Origin: Ooceraea biroi
Lineage: Eukaryota; Arthropoda; Insecta; Hymenoptera; Formicidae
Reading direction: 5' to 3'
DNA length: 64,000 nt
Assembly: GCF_003672135.1 (NCBI RefSeq)
Contig: NC_039513.1
Coordinates: forward strand, 496,001 to 560,000
In this document: positions 23,205-33,832 of the stretch, piece by piece
Layout: each line of letters starts with the position of its first letter
How positions within the stretch are numbered: position 1 is the stretch's first letter
Notes under the pieces: generated by a model
Databases searched by the model: none
What the model saw: the letters and a program-made list of their open reading frames with translations, nothing else
Told to the model about the DNA's origin: nothing
Translations under genes and position numbers: made by a program

Positions 23205-23938
23205 ATACACAGTAAAAAAAAAATGTTAATTTTAACATTTTTTGCATGTCCCAGAAAGTCCACTCTAAATTTTAAGTTAAAGTAACTCATTCGTCATATG
23301 TTACTTCTTGACAAACTAGAAATGTTAATTAACACAATACTTTACATTTATTTTTGTTATTGTAACTTTAAGTGTAATGTTAAAAATAACATACAAAGTA
23401 ATTGAAAACTACATGGAAGAGAAGTTACAATAACTCATCAGAAAAGTTAATAGAACATTTTCGTTCATACAATATGAATAAAAAAATTGATACATTTTAA
23501 CATAATTCTTCAATCACCTAACATATTAACGTACATGACATGTTAATGTTTTAACACAAAAATCTGTAAATTTTGACATATATTTCAAAAAACACAAATT
23601 ATTTTTGATAGAAACATTTAATTTTAGTAAATTTGATTATTTTATATGTCAAAGTTCATGATGATTTGAAGATTTACTTTAACTTCTTTTAGAATGTTAA
23701 ACTGACTTTGTGACATGTTGATTGTTTAAAATTATTGTGTTAAAAGCATTTCAAATAATATTCCATTTCTAAGAGACACACAAAATGTTCAGTTATGAAG
23801 TTAACATTAATGTAACATAAAATTGTTATAAAAATAATAACATCAGTTGTATGTTAATTTTACATTGAAGCAGTAATCAAAACATAGCAACACAAGAAAA
23901 TTTTAACATATGGACGCACAATTTTTAACGGTGTATAT
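23205..23938. mobile_element. AT-rich element rich in TTAACA/TGTTAA words
   Basis: It begins ATACACAGTAAAAAA and ends TTTTTAACGGTGTAT, an imperfect terminal inverted repeat. The interior is densely filled with TGTTAA, TTAACA and AACAT words in both orientations. No coding sequence. Probably a non-autonomous element, class unknown. Confidence 0.4.
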
Positions 23939-24977
23939 ATAGCCACGTACATGTTTGAAAAATAATTTAAATGTCACATCTTTCCTTTTCAACTCACTAC
24001 TTAAAATTTTAAGATTCTACAGCTATTTTATTTACGCAGATTAACGTAATATTATGATAAGTAACGTCTTAACAAGTACTACTACACTTTTCTTAATACA
24101 ATTGTAAAGAATCCAACAACATTTGCGGTGCACTCGTTTGCGATAATTTAAACTATTGTTCTTATATTTAAAACGAAACGTTTTTAACCACAATTTTTTT
24201 TGTACAAGATACTTAATAATCAAATAGGATAAATCAGTAAAAATATCTTCGTAATATTGTATATAAAATTTAATAAAAAATGTAATTCCCATCAATGGCT
24301 AGGTAATGGGACGTGGTTGGTCATTGCGACTTTTACCTTACGTATCACTTTGAACTTTTTATACCTTTATCCTTCTTGTCGGTAAAAATCCATTTCCGGG
24401 TATTCGTTCCGAGTCGTTTCAAGCATTTTCACCAAAGGATATGTAAATTGAGTGTGGCAGCTTTTCGGAAGTTCAGCCGTGGACTCTGCGACATGCACAA
24501 AATGTTTGAATTTACATGTTATTTTTTTTACGTGTATCTCAATTGTGCGTGATACAAAATCGCTTCGCCTCGAGGGCTGTAGCGCGTGGGGGTAGCATGT
24601 CAAAAGGCTCTCGACTTTTCATCCTAATTTCTGCTGCTTCGCGTTGTTACAAATAACTGGAGGGAACACGTAGGTTGTAAGATGATATTTTCGTGTTTAT
24701 GTGGCATTTTTTACCTCCGTGGAATTGGCACCACGAAATGAGAATTTAAAAACCATTGAAACGGCATTCGATTCTCTATCATTTGTCGATATTACACGAT
24801 GGTGTTTTGTGTCGTAAGGAAAAGTACCAGTATGAAACTGAAATAACGCAATTCGTTCGTAGGACAGTGAGACAGGTCCACGCGTCACTCCCGAGCCACC
24901 GAACAAGCCACGCACACGAGTAAAACGCGCACGCGGACACGACGACCGACCACGAGACGACAATCGTAATCACCAAG
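23939..24977. other. Upstream flank of the glycoprotein gene
   Basis: 24370-24480 is a repeat copy inverted relative to 17905-18015. From about 24880 the composition shifts to GC-rich and leads into the ATG at 24978 (context CACCAAGATG). I cannot place a promoter. Confidence 0.4.
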
Positions 24978-26616
24978 ATGATGATGCTGCTGCTGCTGCC
25001 GCTCGCCATTGTGGGTATCGCCATCGCGGTGGTTCCCACTGCCGCTCTCATTGGATACGACTGCACGGAAGACGGGCCGAATGTCACCTCTCTGTCTTTA
25101 ATTGACATCGGCGATTGCAACGTGGACGATTTCGAACCGAACACGGAGGAGGTGTACGTGCAATTGTTGCAACTGAACGAGTTCGATCACACTGAAGCGA
25201 TCCAGTGCGAGATCGAGCTCGATAGGACGATATATCACTGCGGAATGCACTCGCACGTGTCGGTGGTGCACAACGGGAGGCGCGAGTACATTCATTCAAC
25301 TACCGCTGCAACCTGTAAGACCCTCGTCGACATCAGATCCATATGGTTGGGACACAACGCACTCTTCACCAACATCAAGGCAAACACCACGAGTACGCAC
25401 AGCGTAACGTTCGCCGGAGTCATCAACGTGAACGGAGAATGCGAGGGCACACAGTACACCGACCCGTACGGAACGTGGAGCAACGTGGTTGTACAGGCCA
25501 CGGTGAAGATCACCACCACCAGCGTCCGGCTAGCCGTCAAGCAGTCGTCCAACGAGCTCTTGCTACCTTCCGGCGTTCGATGCAAGGCCTCCGCGGGTCA
25601 GTGCATCGACGCGGACGGCACGCAGACTTACTGGACCATCGTACCGGTCGACGGCTGCAAGTTCAACCACTACGACGCGCTGTACGAGGGGATGGCGCAC
25701 AGGTTGACGCCAAAGCCGGGAGAGGAGGCTCCGATCATATACACGGTCACGACGAAGGAAACGACCTTCGCTCTGGTGAAGATCAACGACTTCAATCTGC
25801 GGTTACAGGATGGTGCAAACGGAGCATCCAAAACTCTTTATCCTCGAGATGCAGAGGGGAAAGACGTTCAAGGCACTCGGCAAGATCGCCATCGACAACC
25901 TCGACATCTTCTTCTACGTAAATTCCAAGTTAATTTACGTGGGGAAGCACGTCAAGACGCAGCTCAATCAGCTCTACCGCGACATTATGCAGCAAAAGTG
26001 CGCTCTGGAGCGACAGATCCTCCAAAACGCTCTGTCGCTCTCCAGCATCGCTCCCGACGAGATGGCCATTCGGATCATGAAAACGCCGGGCTACACGGCC
26101 GTCACGATCGGCGAGGTGATCTACATCGTCAAGTGCGTGCCGGTAGAGTGCCGCATTCGCCATACCGAGAGTTGCTACAATGAGTTACCGGTGACGCATT
26201 CCAACAACTCGTACTTCCTGTCGCCCAGGTCGAAGATCATTCTTAGGTAAGTAGGAAATTTGTTACGTCATGACTGGCGAATTACGGTACTATATACATA
26301 TATATATGAATAATAGATAACTTCTTATAATGACCTTTCACTGGCAAATTTATTTCATTAGATGATATACATAACGTTTCAACCAAACTTTTGGTCCTTA
26401 TCAAATGTCATATACAATCAAATCTTTCTCTAAAACGAAAATGTAAGTTAAAGTGACAAAGCTGGTCAAACATTTACAATACAATAACGGTTAAAATGCC
26501 TACTTACTGTCAAAGAAAGACTGATAGAATACATGAAGACAATACGTGACGTGCAGAGAAATACGTCCGCAATCGGCTGAGATCAGCAAACAAGTGAGAC
26601 CAAATTGAAAACAAGC

Positions 26617-27522
26617 CTACAACTTAGTCAAAAAAAGATCATACATATCCGAAAGGTTATCCGTGTCTTTTTGTAAATTAATATACGTCTTATGCTTTTT
26701 TATGTAAAACGTTTCAGCAATTAGTCTCTTTCTCAAATGTTTCTCTTGGTGTAAGACCTTAACCTCTGACCAATCAAATTCATGGCCCACGTTATCCCTG
26801 TGTTTGCTGACCACAGACCAATTGTTCTCACGCTTCTTTATGTCCGACAAATGCTCACTAATCCTCGTGTTAAGGTGTCTCTTCGTCTGTCCGACGTAAC
26901 AAACATCGCAATCTTTACAGTTAATTCTGTAAATCACATCTGTTTTGTTTTTACGCTCAAGTTTGTCCTTTCCACATTTAACAATACCGTTCAACGTTTT
27001 ATTGACCACATGTGTTACGTTGACCTGACAACCTCGTAAAATTCTCGCAACACATTCGCTAAAACCTTTAACGTACGGGATACACATGCGTATTTTATTT
27101 TCATTATTACTGGAGCCATTATTCTTAGTCTTTCGATATTCGATCTGTTTTAATCTATTTCTAACATGTTTGTTAATAAATTCCAGTGGATAACAATTGT
27201 TGATAAGTATAGAATTCAAAATTTGTATATTCTTGTCGTGAAATCTTTCATCTGATAACAGAATAGCTCTGTCTACTAGGTTGGTAATAACATTAATTTT
27301 ATGTTGTAATGGATTGGAAGCAAAATAGTTAATGTAACGTCCCGAATAGGTCGGTTTGCGGTACCAGTCCGTGATCAACGCCTCATTATCACGTATAACA
27401 GTGGCATCCAAAAAATTAATAGTGCCATTCTTTTCTGTTTCAACTGTAAAACAAAGTCTCGGGTGATAGTTATTAAATATTTCAAGAACCTGTTGAATCC
27501 TGTCAGTGGTAATAACTATCAC
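26617..27522 (-). pseudogene. PLE RT C-terminus plus GIY-YIG, left arm
   Basis: The open frame starts inside the spacer and runs through GTINFLDATVIRDNEALITD, WYRKPTYSGRYINYFAS, then GIY-YIG-type VIYRINCKDCDVCYVGQTKR and the conserved C-terminal ISEHL, GHEFDW and RLIAETFYIKKHK motifs, ending LSDMYDLFLTKL. The RT catalytic YxDD is missing, so the fragment is 5'-truncated. It is uninterrupted, which suggests a young insertion. Confidence 0.9.
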
Positions 27523-28368
27523 CCGAGACTTTGTTTTACAGTTGAAACAGAAAAGAATGGCACTATTAATTTTTTGGATGCCACTGTTATACGTGATAAT
27601 GAGGCGTTGATCACGGACTGGTACCGCAAACCGACCTATTCGGGACGTTACATTAACTATTTTGCTTCCAATCCATTACAACATAAAATTAATGTTATTA
27701 CCAACCTAGTAGACAGAGCTATTCTGTTATCAGATGAAAGATTTCACGACAAGAATATACAAATTTTGAATTCTATACTTATCAACAATTGTTATCCACT
27801 GGAATTTATTAACAAACATGTTAGAAATAGATTAAAACAGATCGAATATCGAAAGACTAAGAATAATGGCTCCAGTAATAATGAGAATAAAATACGCATG
27901 TGTATCCCGTACGTTAAAGGTTTTAGCGAATGTGTTGCGAGAATTTTACGAGGTTGTCAGGTCAACGTAACACATGTGGTCAATAAAACGTTGAACGGTA
28001 TTGTTAAATGTGGAAAGGACAAACTTGAGCGTAAAAACAAAACAGATGTGATTTACAGAATTAACTGTAAAGATTGCGATGTTTGTTACGTCGGACAGAC
28101 GAAGAGACACCTTAACACGAGGATTAGTGAGCATTTGTCGGACATAAAGAAGCGTGAGAACAATTGGTCTGTGGTCAGCAAACACAGGGATAACGTGGGC
28201 CATGAATTTGATTGGTCAGAGGTTAAGGTCTTACACCAAGAGAAACATTTGAGAAAGAGACTAATTGCTGAAACGTTTTACATAAAAAAGCATAAGACGT
28301 ATATTAATTTACAAAAAGACACGGATAACCTTTCGGATATGTATGATCTTGTTTTGACTAAGTTGTAG
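27463..28368 (+). pseudogene. PLE RT C-terminus plus GIY-YIG, right arm
   Basis: This is the reverse-complement twin of the left arm. The protein text is the same from NYHPRLCFTVE to the end except Phe to Val near the C-terminus (LSDMYDLVLTKL). The first ~18 codons read the spacer from the other side and are not PLE-like. The RT catalytic half is absent. Confidence 0.9.
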
Positions 28369-29601
28369 GCTTGTTTTCAATTTGGTCTCACTTGTTTGCT
28401 GATCTCAGCCGATTGCGGACGTATTTCTCTGCACGTCACGTATTGTCTTCATGTATTCTATCAGTCTTTCTTTGACAGTAAGTAGGCATTTTAACCGTTA
28501 TTGTATTGTAAATGTTTGACCAGCTTTGTCACTTTAACTTACATTTTCGTTTTAGAGAAAGATTTGATTGTATATGACATTTGATAAGGACCAAAAGTTT
28601 GGTTGAAACGTTATGTATATCATCTAATGAAATAAATTTGCCAGTGAAAGGTCATTATAAGAAGTTATCTATTATTAATATTATTACCTTGCGGAACAAC
28701 AATGTTTTGAATATTCATATATATATGATCCTTCTCAGGACCGCTACACCGAGGGATTGCAGCGAGGTTCTGCCGACTATGTATCGGATGCAAGATGCGT
28801 GGTACCGTCTGATGCCAAGGCCGGTCGAGTCACTGCCACCGCCGACGATCAAGCCGCTCACGAGACTCAAGTGGAGGTACATAAGCCCCTCCGCTCTGGC
28901 CACGAGCGGCATTTACTCGACGGACGATCTGAACCGCTTGCGCGATCACATCATGTTTCCCGTCGAGCGGCCGTCCACGTTGAACACCATTGCGCAAGGG
29001 GCCATGGGACACGCGATACCTGCCAACAGTATCTCGCTGTACAACATGTTGGACGAGGAGGCGCTCGAGAAGATAGCGCAGAGCACCGGACAACGGTTGT
29101 GGAGCGGTTTCGTGGCGTTCGGATCGGCCAGCGCGGGAGTACTCGCCATCATGCTCATGCTACGACTGGCCAAGTTGGTCGTCGATTCCGTCATCCGCAG
29201 CTACGCCCTTCACTCCATCTACGGATGGAGCCTGCAACTGCTCGGTGCCATATGGAACTCCATAATCAACCTGTTGCTGTTCCTCGGTTCGCCGAGAGAC
29301 GGCACCGGCGGCGGCGGCGGCGGTAACAGCAAAAGACGAGCGGACCCGGAGAATCCGCCGACGGCCCCCCCGACGACTCCCATCATGGCGCGTGAACCGC
29401 ACAACGACAACACCGCGAACGTTGTACAGTGCGTCGTCACTGACGAGACGGTCAAGGGAAAGAGCGGCGCCGTCGTCAAGACGGATTACGCGAGACTCAA
29501 CAAGTACTTGCACTCGTGGAACGTTGCACCGAACACTCCATGATTATAAGAGCTTGTTGACAATTCGTATTCGTCACGGCATCACAATCCGCCCGGGAAA
29601 A

Positions 29602-29607
29602 AATAAA
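29602..29607 (+). promoter_or_regulatory. Candidate polyadenylation signal AATAAA
   Basis: AATAAA lies about 60 bp after the glycoprotein stop codon, an ordinary distance for a eukaryotic 3' UTR. It is in an A-rich run, so chance is possible. Confidence 0.4.
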
Positions 29608-29639
29608 AAAGATATCATAATGTATGCGTAGATTACAAG

Positions 29640-30590
29640 TTATTTCATTGTATTATCTCATGACATCTACTCTTACGTCTCATCAGATCTGCAAAGATGT
29701 AGCATTAGTCCTGAATTATCCAAGTTATATCCACTAAAATCCGATGGGATAAACTAAGATCCAAGATTGAACGTTGTATCCAATTTGAGGAAATTCGATT
29801 TTAAATCTACGAATACTATATATTTATATCTAGGCATATCTACTTTTATATAATCGAAACTAAATATATTTCAGATGGGATGTATGGAGATGTAGTAATA
29901 TCGAAGTAGATATAATTATAGGATATTAAACTTATTATTAACGTTACATCTATAGACTTGTAGAGATCTGTAGATTTAGGTCGATTTAATCAGGTCTGCG
30001 GGTTAAGTAAACCGATAGTTGAAATCAACGTGTTGCTTTTAACCCCGTTCATCCAACCAGACTTGGTGAAATTGACTCTTAATATCTCATTATAATATGG
30101 ATCTGTAGACATAAAATAATGCATTTAATCATTTTCAATCTCAAATGTATGAAGATACGCGAATGCATCATTGAAACTGAGCATTTAAACGCATATATTT
30201 AATCTTTAATCAGATACACTGTAATTGTATTCTTATATATAATCGATTGAAAAGAAGAAATAAATAGTAATAATGTGTGTGTAACTAAAGAAATTTTTCA
30301 CAACTAATGATTTCTTACTTCCATATATGTTTCCTTCCGTGTTTCTCAATTATATTATGGCAAAAAACTGAAGTAATGAAAAATGAAAATCATACTTGAT
30401 TTATAAAAATTTTACAACTTTACTCTTACAAGAGATACAACGACATTTACATACCTTTTTTCATGGTATTTGGGCGTTTACGTATATAACTTGCAACTCT
30501 TGTAACATGACATATTGCAATCAAATCCTTCGTTTTCGGCAATATAAATTGATTTTCTTCCTTAATTGGCATAATATGTTTAACACTTGT
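29640..30590. other. AT-rich intergenic region
   Basis: Recurring ATCTAC/GTAGAT words between 29700 and 29990 suggest a decayed repeat. No gene supported. Confidence 0.35.
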
Positions 30591-30591
30591 A

Positions 30592-32833
30592 CAGGGTGGA
30601 AAAAAATTATTGGTCGCCGCTTTATCAGGTGATTCTCCAGGTTGCGTTCGGCAAAGATCACCCCCATATATGGCCTCGTAAAATTGACCTTGACCTTCAA
30701 AATCAAGGTCAAATTTTTTTATTATCCTAAAAAATTCTACTCGTAGAGAGGAAGAAAAGTCTCAAAGGAACCATGGGTCAAAAGTTAGTCCTTCTACCTG
30801 AAAAAAAATTTTTTATTCCGCCCGTGAACATGAGCCTGAGCGTGACATCTTGCGCTTAGCACCGAGCGTGGCAAACACTCCGCGTCGTTAGGTGACGCCA
30901 AGGCTCACTGAGGAACCCGTATGCGAAAGTACGCGAGCCAGGCTATAATCTCAGGCCGCTCGAGCTCGCCACTGCGACTCTTTTCCGATCCGCATTTTTG
31001 AGAACGAAATGCGCTGTGTGTTATCTCGGACGATTACGGGTGAAATATCCTGAATCGTCATTCTCATATCAGCCTTTCTAAAGGCTCTTTATGGTTTCTG
31101 GTGATCGTCTTAGTTTTGGTGCCGTCTCTTTGTGTTAGTCCGTCGGGCTAGTTATCCGAGGTCATCGATCTCACCTCGTTCATTCGAGATCGATATCTCT
31201 CTCTTGCCCTCAGGCGTTCTCTGTCCGCGCCTGCGAGCCATCTCGTCGAGATCACTCGATCTCCGGCTCTCGCCCTTCGGGCCTTCTCTACGGGATCGTT
31301 CGATCTCTCTCTCGCCTTCAGGCGATCTCTTCGAGATCACTAGATCTCCGTCTCTTCTCAGTTGCAACTCCTGATTAGGGCGCGGTAATTTGATACGGAA
31401 ATATGGAACGTCCAAATCTATGCGGCCGAATTTTAAGGGATGCTAGTGCCCAACGGCAAATGCTCCGCGCTGTCGATGAGATTTTTGGCGATTACGAAAG
31501 AGCTCGTGAAATTTATGCGAATTGGCTGCGAGACCGCGCTAACGGCCGGCCACTACGTCCGGGTGCCATTCCAGATCGAAGAGAGTTCCAACGTCTTGAG
31601 GAACGTTTTCAAGATCAGGAACAATTCCAAATGCTCGGTGCTGGTCATCATAGAGCAGGACGACCTCGAGTCCATTGGCGCACCGAAGAACTCGTTATTG
31701 CGTTGGCACGAGCGTTCCCTGTCATGGAGTCTCGTCGTATTGCCGCGTGTGTGGGAATAACTCACCCGACGGTCCTCCGTATAATACGCGAGGAGGGCTT
31801 GTGACCATATAAAGTGCAGGTAGTGCAAGAACTATGGCCTGGCGATCTTCGTGCTCGTAAGCAATTTTGCCAATGGATGCTAGGAAAACTTCGTAGAAAC
31901 CCCGATTTTTTAGAGAATGTGCTGTTCACAGACAAGTCTAGTTTCTTCAGCACGAGCATTTTAAATAGACAAAACTTCCGCATCTGGGCTGAAAGAAATC
32001 CTCATGCTATGGTGCAACGTGTGCATCAAGGGCGTTTTGCTATTAATGTGTGGGCAGAAATTGTCGAAAACAATTATGTCGGTCCGGTTTACTTGCCGAA
32101 TCGGCTGAACAGTGCCCGGTATCTGGCATTCTTGCAACGTGATTTGTTGCGTCGATTGCGGAGACTTATTCCTCGCCATCAACGCAATAACATTTATTTT
32201 ATGCACGATGGTGCACCACCACATTTTGGTAGGGAAGTGCGAGCCTATCTTGACCGATTCTTTGGAACCCGGTGGATAGGACGCAGACCCGCACCACACT
32301 TGTGGCCACCACGCTCTCTCGACCTGAATCCTTTGGATTTCTTTTTTTGGGGAGCGCTTAAGGGCATCGTCTATAGGTCAGGTAGAGCGGTGAGGTCGGC
32401 GCGAAATTTGAGATAGCGAATTGATGACGGGGTTGGCCATATTGGCTCGAAAGGGAGATGTCTTGGCCAGGGTAAGGGAAAATCTGAAAGAGAGACTGCG
32501 AGGTTGCTTGCGAAATGGCGGTCACCACATAGAGGCTGGTAAGCAAGCACGAATGCTCAGAGCTATTGGAGCCAACGGATCAGTCCTCTATGTTCCTCGT
32601 TAGACACGCGCGAATAAAAAATTTTTTTCAGGTAGACAGACTAACTTTTGACCCATCGTTCCTTTGAGAATTTTCTTCCTTTCTACGAGAAGAATTTAAG
32701 ATAATAAAAAAATTTGACCTTGATTTTGAAGGTCAAGGTCAATTTTGCGGGGCCATATATGGGGTGATCTTTGCCGAACGCGACCTGGAGAATCACCTGA
32801 TAAAACGGCGACCAATAATTTTTTTCCACCCTG
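30592..32833 (+). mobile_element. Tc1/mariner-superfamily transposon, relative of 615-2970
   Basis: Inverted ends CAGGGTGGAAAAAA and its complement, with long TIRs of about 230 bp. The left end is preceded by TA; the right end is followed by AA, so one target TA seems mutated. It has the same gene organisation as the first element but clearly diverged sequence. Between TIR and gene lies a TC/CG-rich stretch (31140-31370) with GATCTC(T/C)-type repeats. Confidence 0.9.
31403..32603 (+). pseudogene. DDE transposase (Tc1/mariner superfamily), multiple stops
   Basis: It aligns along its length with the product at 1213-2420. The N-terminal part (ERPNLCGRILRD..REFQRLEERF) ends at a TGA at 31801-31803, where the other copy has CGA, a change typical of CpG decay. 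The core then continues with LFTDKSSF (Glu of DE(S/S) is Lys here), FMHDGAPPHFGREV and SLDLNPLDFFFWG, retaining the 42-residue spacing between the second and third Asp. A TAG at 32414-32416 and a frame change follow; the C-terminal tail (LRGCLRNGGHHIEAGKQARM) ends at 32603. Not functional. Confidence 0.85.
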
Positions 32834-33364
32834 AATTTATAATTTCAAAATTAATAAACATTTGGTATGTTGCACCGCGGAATGAAATAGACATTTTCAA
32901 CCTCGAAGAAATACCGAATAGACCCGTATAAAATTGAGTTATCGTTCAAAATTTTAAGACATTTGTACATTATCAAAATTTCTACCCGCGTTAGACTATT
33001 GGTCCTTATTAAATTTTTACACGGATATTATGCGATTGTGTTTACCATAAGAGAGTTTCGGACAACGTGTAAAGACAAAAATGCACAAATAAAAGTACAG
33101 TTACTTCTCCGTAAAAATGTTTCATTTCTTCCACGATCAGTTTACGCAGCAAATTATAAGAAATATATACGTGTACCTAAATATGTGTATCAAAGTTTTA
33201 CATAGTAAAACTTTACATATTACGTATAAAAGCGAAAAAAAGTAACTTATAATACCGTGTTGCACATGCGTTGTCAATTGGCGCCTACTTACGCGTATGC
33301 TTCTTTCCTTTTTTTTTAGATTGCACGAGCGTACCCTCGCCGTACTCTGCTATAAGTAGTAATC
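32834..33364. other. AT-rich flank upstream of copy B
   Basis: No gene seen. A T-run followed by AG at 33311-33320 precedes the copy B start and could be an acceptor of an upstream untranslated exon, but this is not established. Confidence 0.3.
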
Positions 33365-33398
33365 ATGAGCGACGAAGCGCACGTGTCTCTCGAGGATG

Positions 33399-33504
33399 GT
33401 AAGTCGTGCGACGTTCTTGTTCTCGCTTCGCGCGTTGCGTTGAGTATCTCCGCGTACGCGCATTCACCCTCACCACTCTTGCGACTTGTACGATTTCCCC
33501 GCAG
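33399..33504 (+). other. Intron of copy B
   Basis: GATG|GTAAGT donor and TTTCCCCGCAG|GTGGAGTGCATCGG acceptor. The position is identical to copy A (between the Asp codon and the split Gly codon), but length is not a multiple of three, so here splicing is needed to join the frames. Confidence 0.85.
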
Positions 33505-33791
33505 GTGGAGTGCATCGGGTAGAGACGGTCGTCGACACCTCGCAGCAGCCGTCGATGTCACGACCCCTGCCATCGACCAGTCACCGGCCGAAGAGGACCA
33601 AGAAGCTTCGTATGATCGCGCACTCCTTACTGTCCCCCAGAAAGCACGTTCGATTTATTAAGACTCGACCGATTTCCCGGCCACGACCACCATCTTCCGA
33701 CATCCAGTCGCTCGGTCAGGAAAACGTGGAGCAAGAAGAGGAGGACCAGGAGGCACGAGGAGTCGTCCCGTCCTCATCGTCGTGGGAAACG

Positions 33792-33832
<41 letters not shown>

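Larger units (their letters stand above)
26305..28680. mobile_element. Head-to-head inverted pair of PLE fragments
   Basis: 26305-27474 and 27509-28680 are near-perfect reverse complements around a 34-bp unique spacer. Each arm carries the end of a Penelope RT, the GIY-YIG domain and the same terminal non-coding region (TTGATAAGGACC..GGTTGAAACG). Both arms end with the ATAGATAACTTCTTATAATG text outward. Penelope elements are known to leave complex or inverted partial-tandem copies. Confidence 0.9.
26247..28738 (+). other. Intron of the glycoprotein gene
   Basis: The donor is CTTAG|GTAAGTAGG and the acceptor is ATCCTTCTCAG|GACC. Phase 2 on the left and the first base of exon 2 complete one Arg codon, and the downstream frame is open for 267 codons. 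Without the Penelope insertion the intron would be only about 120 bp, similar to the copy A and copy B introns. Confidence 0.8.
24978..29543 (+). pseudogene. Endogenous viral glycoprotein gene, chuvirus-like, two exons
   Basis: Exon 1 (24978-26246) opens with a signal-peptide-like start (MMMLLLLPLAIVGIAIA), followed by a Cys-containing ectodomain with N-glycosylation sequons and a CKFNHYDALYEGMA block that resembles glycoproteins of Chuviridae and related arthropod endogenous copies. Exon 2 (28739-29543) holds further ectodomain, a membrane segment (about 29104-29165), a second hydrophobic stretch (about 29226-29288), a Gly-rich run and a polar tail. Such proteins mediate membrane fusion in the virus. 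The exons join in phase across 26247-28738. One break is visible: the frame changes by one nucleotide near 25800-25812, and total exon length (2,074 nt) is one over a multiple of three. Otherwise the two reading segments are open, so the lesion may be recent or an assembly error. Base composition is much richer in G+C than the flanks. The family call rests on recognition, not a search. Confidence 0.65.
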
